Program-made: the position numbers and the translations under genes | The notes under the pieces: model-generated | Told to the model about the DNA's origin: nothing | What the model saw: the letters and a program-made list of their open reading frames with translations, nothing else | The model's database searches: none | Shown: one piece after another, positions 30,957 through 32,121 of the stretch | Numbering within the stretch: position 1 is the stretch's first letter | Layout of the letters: each line of letters starts with the position of its first letter | Assembly: GCA_934633985.1 (NCBI GenBank) | Contig: CAKTYU010000017.1 | Span: forward strand, 1 to 32,121 | Reading direction: 5' to 3' | Origin: an uncultured Clostridia bacterium | Lineage (GTDB): Bacteria > Bacillota > Clostridia > Christensenellales > CAG-138 | DNA: 32,121 nucleotides

Positions 30957-31979
30957 ATGATGGAAAAAGAAAAAGCATTGGAAATCGCCCTCTCCAAGAT
31001 AGAAAAGGACTTCGGCAAGGGCGCTATAATGAAGCTGGGGGACGCCGCGGCGAACATAAGCGTCTCTACCATACCTTCGGGCTGTTTACAACTTGACTAT
31101 GCATTGGGCGTAGGCGGCCTGCCGCGGGGGAGGATAATCGAGATATACGGCCCTGAATCCTCGGGCAAGACCACACTGGCGCTGCACGCCATTGCGGAGG
31201 CCCAAAAGCTCGGCGGCACGGCGGCTTTCATAGATGCAGAGCACGCGCTGGATCCGGTTTACGCCCACAATCTCGGCGTCGATGTGGATAATCTCTATAT
31301 CTCGCAGCCCGATTCCGGCGAGGACGCGCTGGAGATATGCGATACGCTGGTGCGAAGCGGCGCCATCGACATGATCGTCGTCGATTCCGTTGCGGCGCTG
31401 GTACCCAAGGCGGAGCTGGAGGGGGATATGGGCGATTCACACGTCGGCCTTCAGGCGAGGCTCATGTCCCAAGCGCTCAGGAAGCTGACCGGAGTGATCA
31501 GCAAGACAAATACCATTATAATATTCATCAACCAGCTACGCGAAAAGGTAGGCGTCATGTTCGGCAACCCGGAGACCACCACCGGCGGCAAGGCGCTGAA
31601 GTTCTACGCCTCCGTCCGCATGGACGTGCGTAAGCAGGATACCATAAAAAACGGAACGGAATTCATAGGCAACCGCACCCGGGTAAAGATTGTAAAGAAT
31701 AAGGTCGCGCCCCCCTTCAAGACCGCCGAGTTTGACATGATATACGGCGAGGGCATATCGAGGGAAAGCTGCATACTGGATATGGCGGTCGATCAAAAGA
31801 TAATCAGCAAGACCGGCGCATGGTATTCCTACAATGACATGCGTATGGCGCAGGGGCGCGATAACGCAAGGCTCTTCCTCAAGGACAACAAGGAGCTTTG
31901 CGACGAAATAGAGGCCAAGGTGAGGGAAAAAATGATACAGGTCCCAGCCAAGGCCGAGGGCCCTGAGGAGGAAATATAA
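30957..31979 (+). CDS. recA: Recombinase RecA
   Basis: A 340-residue RecA, which coats single-stranded DNA, drives strand exchange and triggers LexA-type self-cleavage. The start MMEKEKALEIALSKIEKDFGKGAIMKLGD is typical. Walker A is GPESSGKTT (residues 65-73). DAEHALDPVYA, the Walker B region MIVVDSVAALVPKAELEG, loop L2 INQLREKVGVMFGNPETTTGGKALKFYAS and an acidic C-terminus (GPEEEI) are all present. No intein interrupts it. ATG 30957 is nine bases after AAAGGCGG; GTG 30951 and ATG 30960 are alternatives. It may be read both from cinA and from its own promoter. Confidence 0.97.
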   Translation: MMEKEKALEIALSKIEKDFGKGAIMKLGDAAANISVSTIPSGCLQLDYALGVGGLPRGRIIEIYGPESSGKTTLALHAIAEAQKLGGTAAFIDAEHALDPVYAHNLGVDVDNLYISQPDSGEDALEICDTLVRSGAIDMIVVDSVAALVPKAELEGDMGDSHVGLQARLMSQALRKLTGVISKTNTIIIFINQLREKVGVMFGNPETTTGGKALKFYASVRMDVRKQDTIKNGTEFIGNRTRVKIVKNKVAPPFKTAEFDMIYGEGISRESCILDMAVDQKIISKTGAWYSYNDMRMAQGRDNARLFLKDNKELCDEIEAKVREKMIQVPAKAEGPEEEI

Positions 31980-32083
31980 TATATTTTAAATGGCGGAGGC
32001 TGCAAATAAAGCGCCTGTTTCGGCAAATATTACAAGTCAGGGATCAGGGCAACAGCATTTAAAAAGTGGTATAATGAAGAAGT

Positions 32084-32121
32084 ATGAAGATAGAAGAATT
32101 GCGGGAAGCGCTCAGCGCATT
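32084..32121 (+). CDS. Possible start of a downstream gene (partial)
   Basis: An ATG at 32084 opens a frame beginning MKIEELREALSA that runs off the window. TATAAT at 32070-32075, preceded by TGG, looks like an extended -10, but it is so close to this ATG that the message would be almost leaderless. The true start may be elsewhere, for example ATG 32074 in another frame. In Clostridia recX or rny often follows recA; this fragment is too short to recognise. Between recA and here I see no other gene. Confidence 0.3.
   Translation, partial: MKIEELREALSA

Noticed and set aside
1..32121. CRISPR arrays, insertion sequences, prophage or integrase genes
   Set aside because: No regularly spaced repeats, transposase or phage motifs were found; nearly all the window is accounted for by housekeeping genes.

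Overview
The window looks like ordinary chromosome from a low-to-moderate-GC Gram-positive anaerobe, most likely a Clostridia-type Bacillota. The reasons are the ispH-rpsA fusion, the ftsK/spoIIIE-rimO-pgsA-cinA-recA order, zapA-U32-mutS2 adjacency, a liv-type ABC operon, a DUF3793-flavodoxin pair, and AGGAGG-like ribosome binding sites. Most genes favour ATA for Ile and AGG for Arg despite a fairly GC-rich composition. The EF-G-like gene and the S1 half of the fusion use ATC and CGC instead. No phage, insertion sequence or CRISPR was seen. The species cannot be resolved from this sequence alone.

Layout. 1-1750 (+): end of a ZIP metal transporter, a 25-codon ORF, a DUF3793 gene and a short flavodoxin, with two copies of the palindrome GTTAG-N6-CTAAC, then a tRNA-Pro(GGG) with its own promoter and terminator. 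1763-6966 (-): a branched-chain amino acid type ABC operon (small membrane ORF, binding lipoprotein, two permeases, two ATPases). A consensus promoter lies at one end, a terminator at the other, and hairpins flank the lipoprotein gene. 7111-16158 (+): zapA, a U32 RlhA-like protein, mutS2, a TudS/DUF523 protein, a two-component system and a membrane-anchored HtrA protease. 16197-18490 (+): a single-gene unit for an EF-G-2-like GTPase. 18627-25136 (+): surE, an RpiR-type regulator, a BaiN/HI0933-like flavoprotein, cmk, plsC and the ispH-rpsA fusion, tightly packed. 25160-31979 (+): ftsK/spoIIIE, rimO, pgsA, cinA and recA, then the possible start of another gene at the edge.

Most of the window is housekeeping: division, chromosome translocation, phospholipid and isoprenoid synthesis, translation, and repair. 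The signals most worth following are: (1) a promoter, ribosome binding site and ATG buried inside the ispH-rpsA fusion, just before the S1 half; (2) the Ile/Leu/Val-rich small ORF plus hairpin that opens the liv operon, laid out like an attenuation leader; (3) the paired palindromes around the DUF3793-flavodoxin genes, the second of which heads an ORF that runs into the tRNA.
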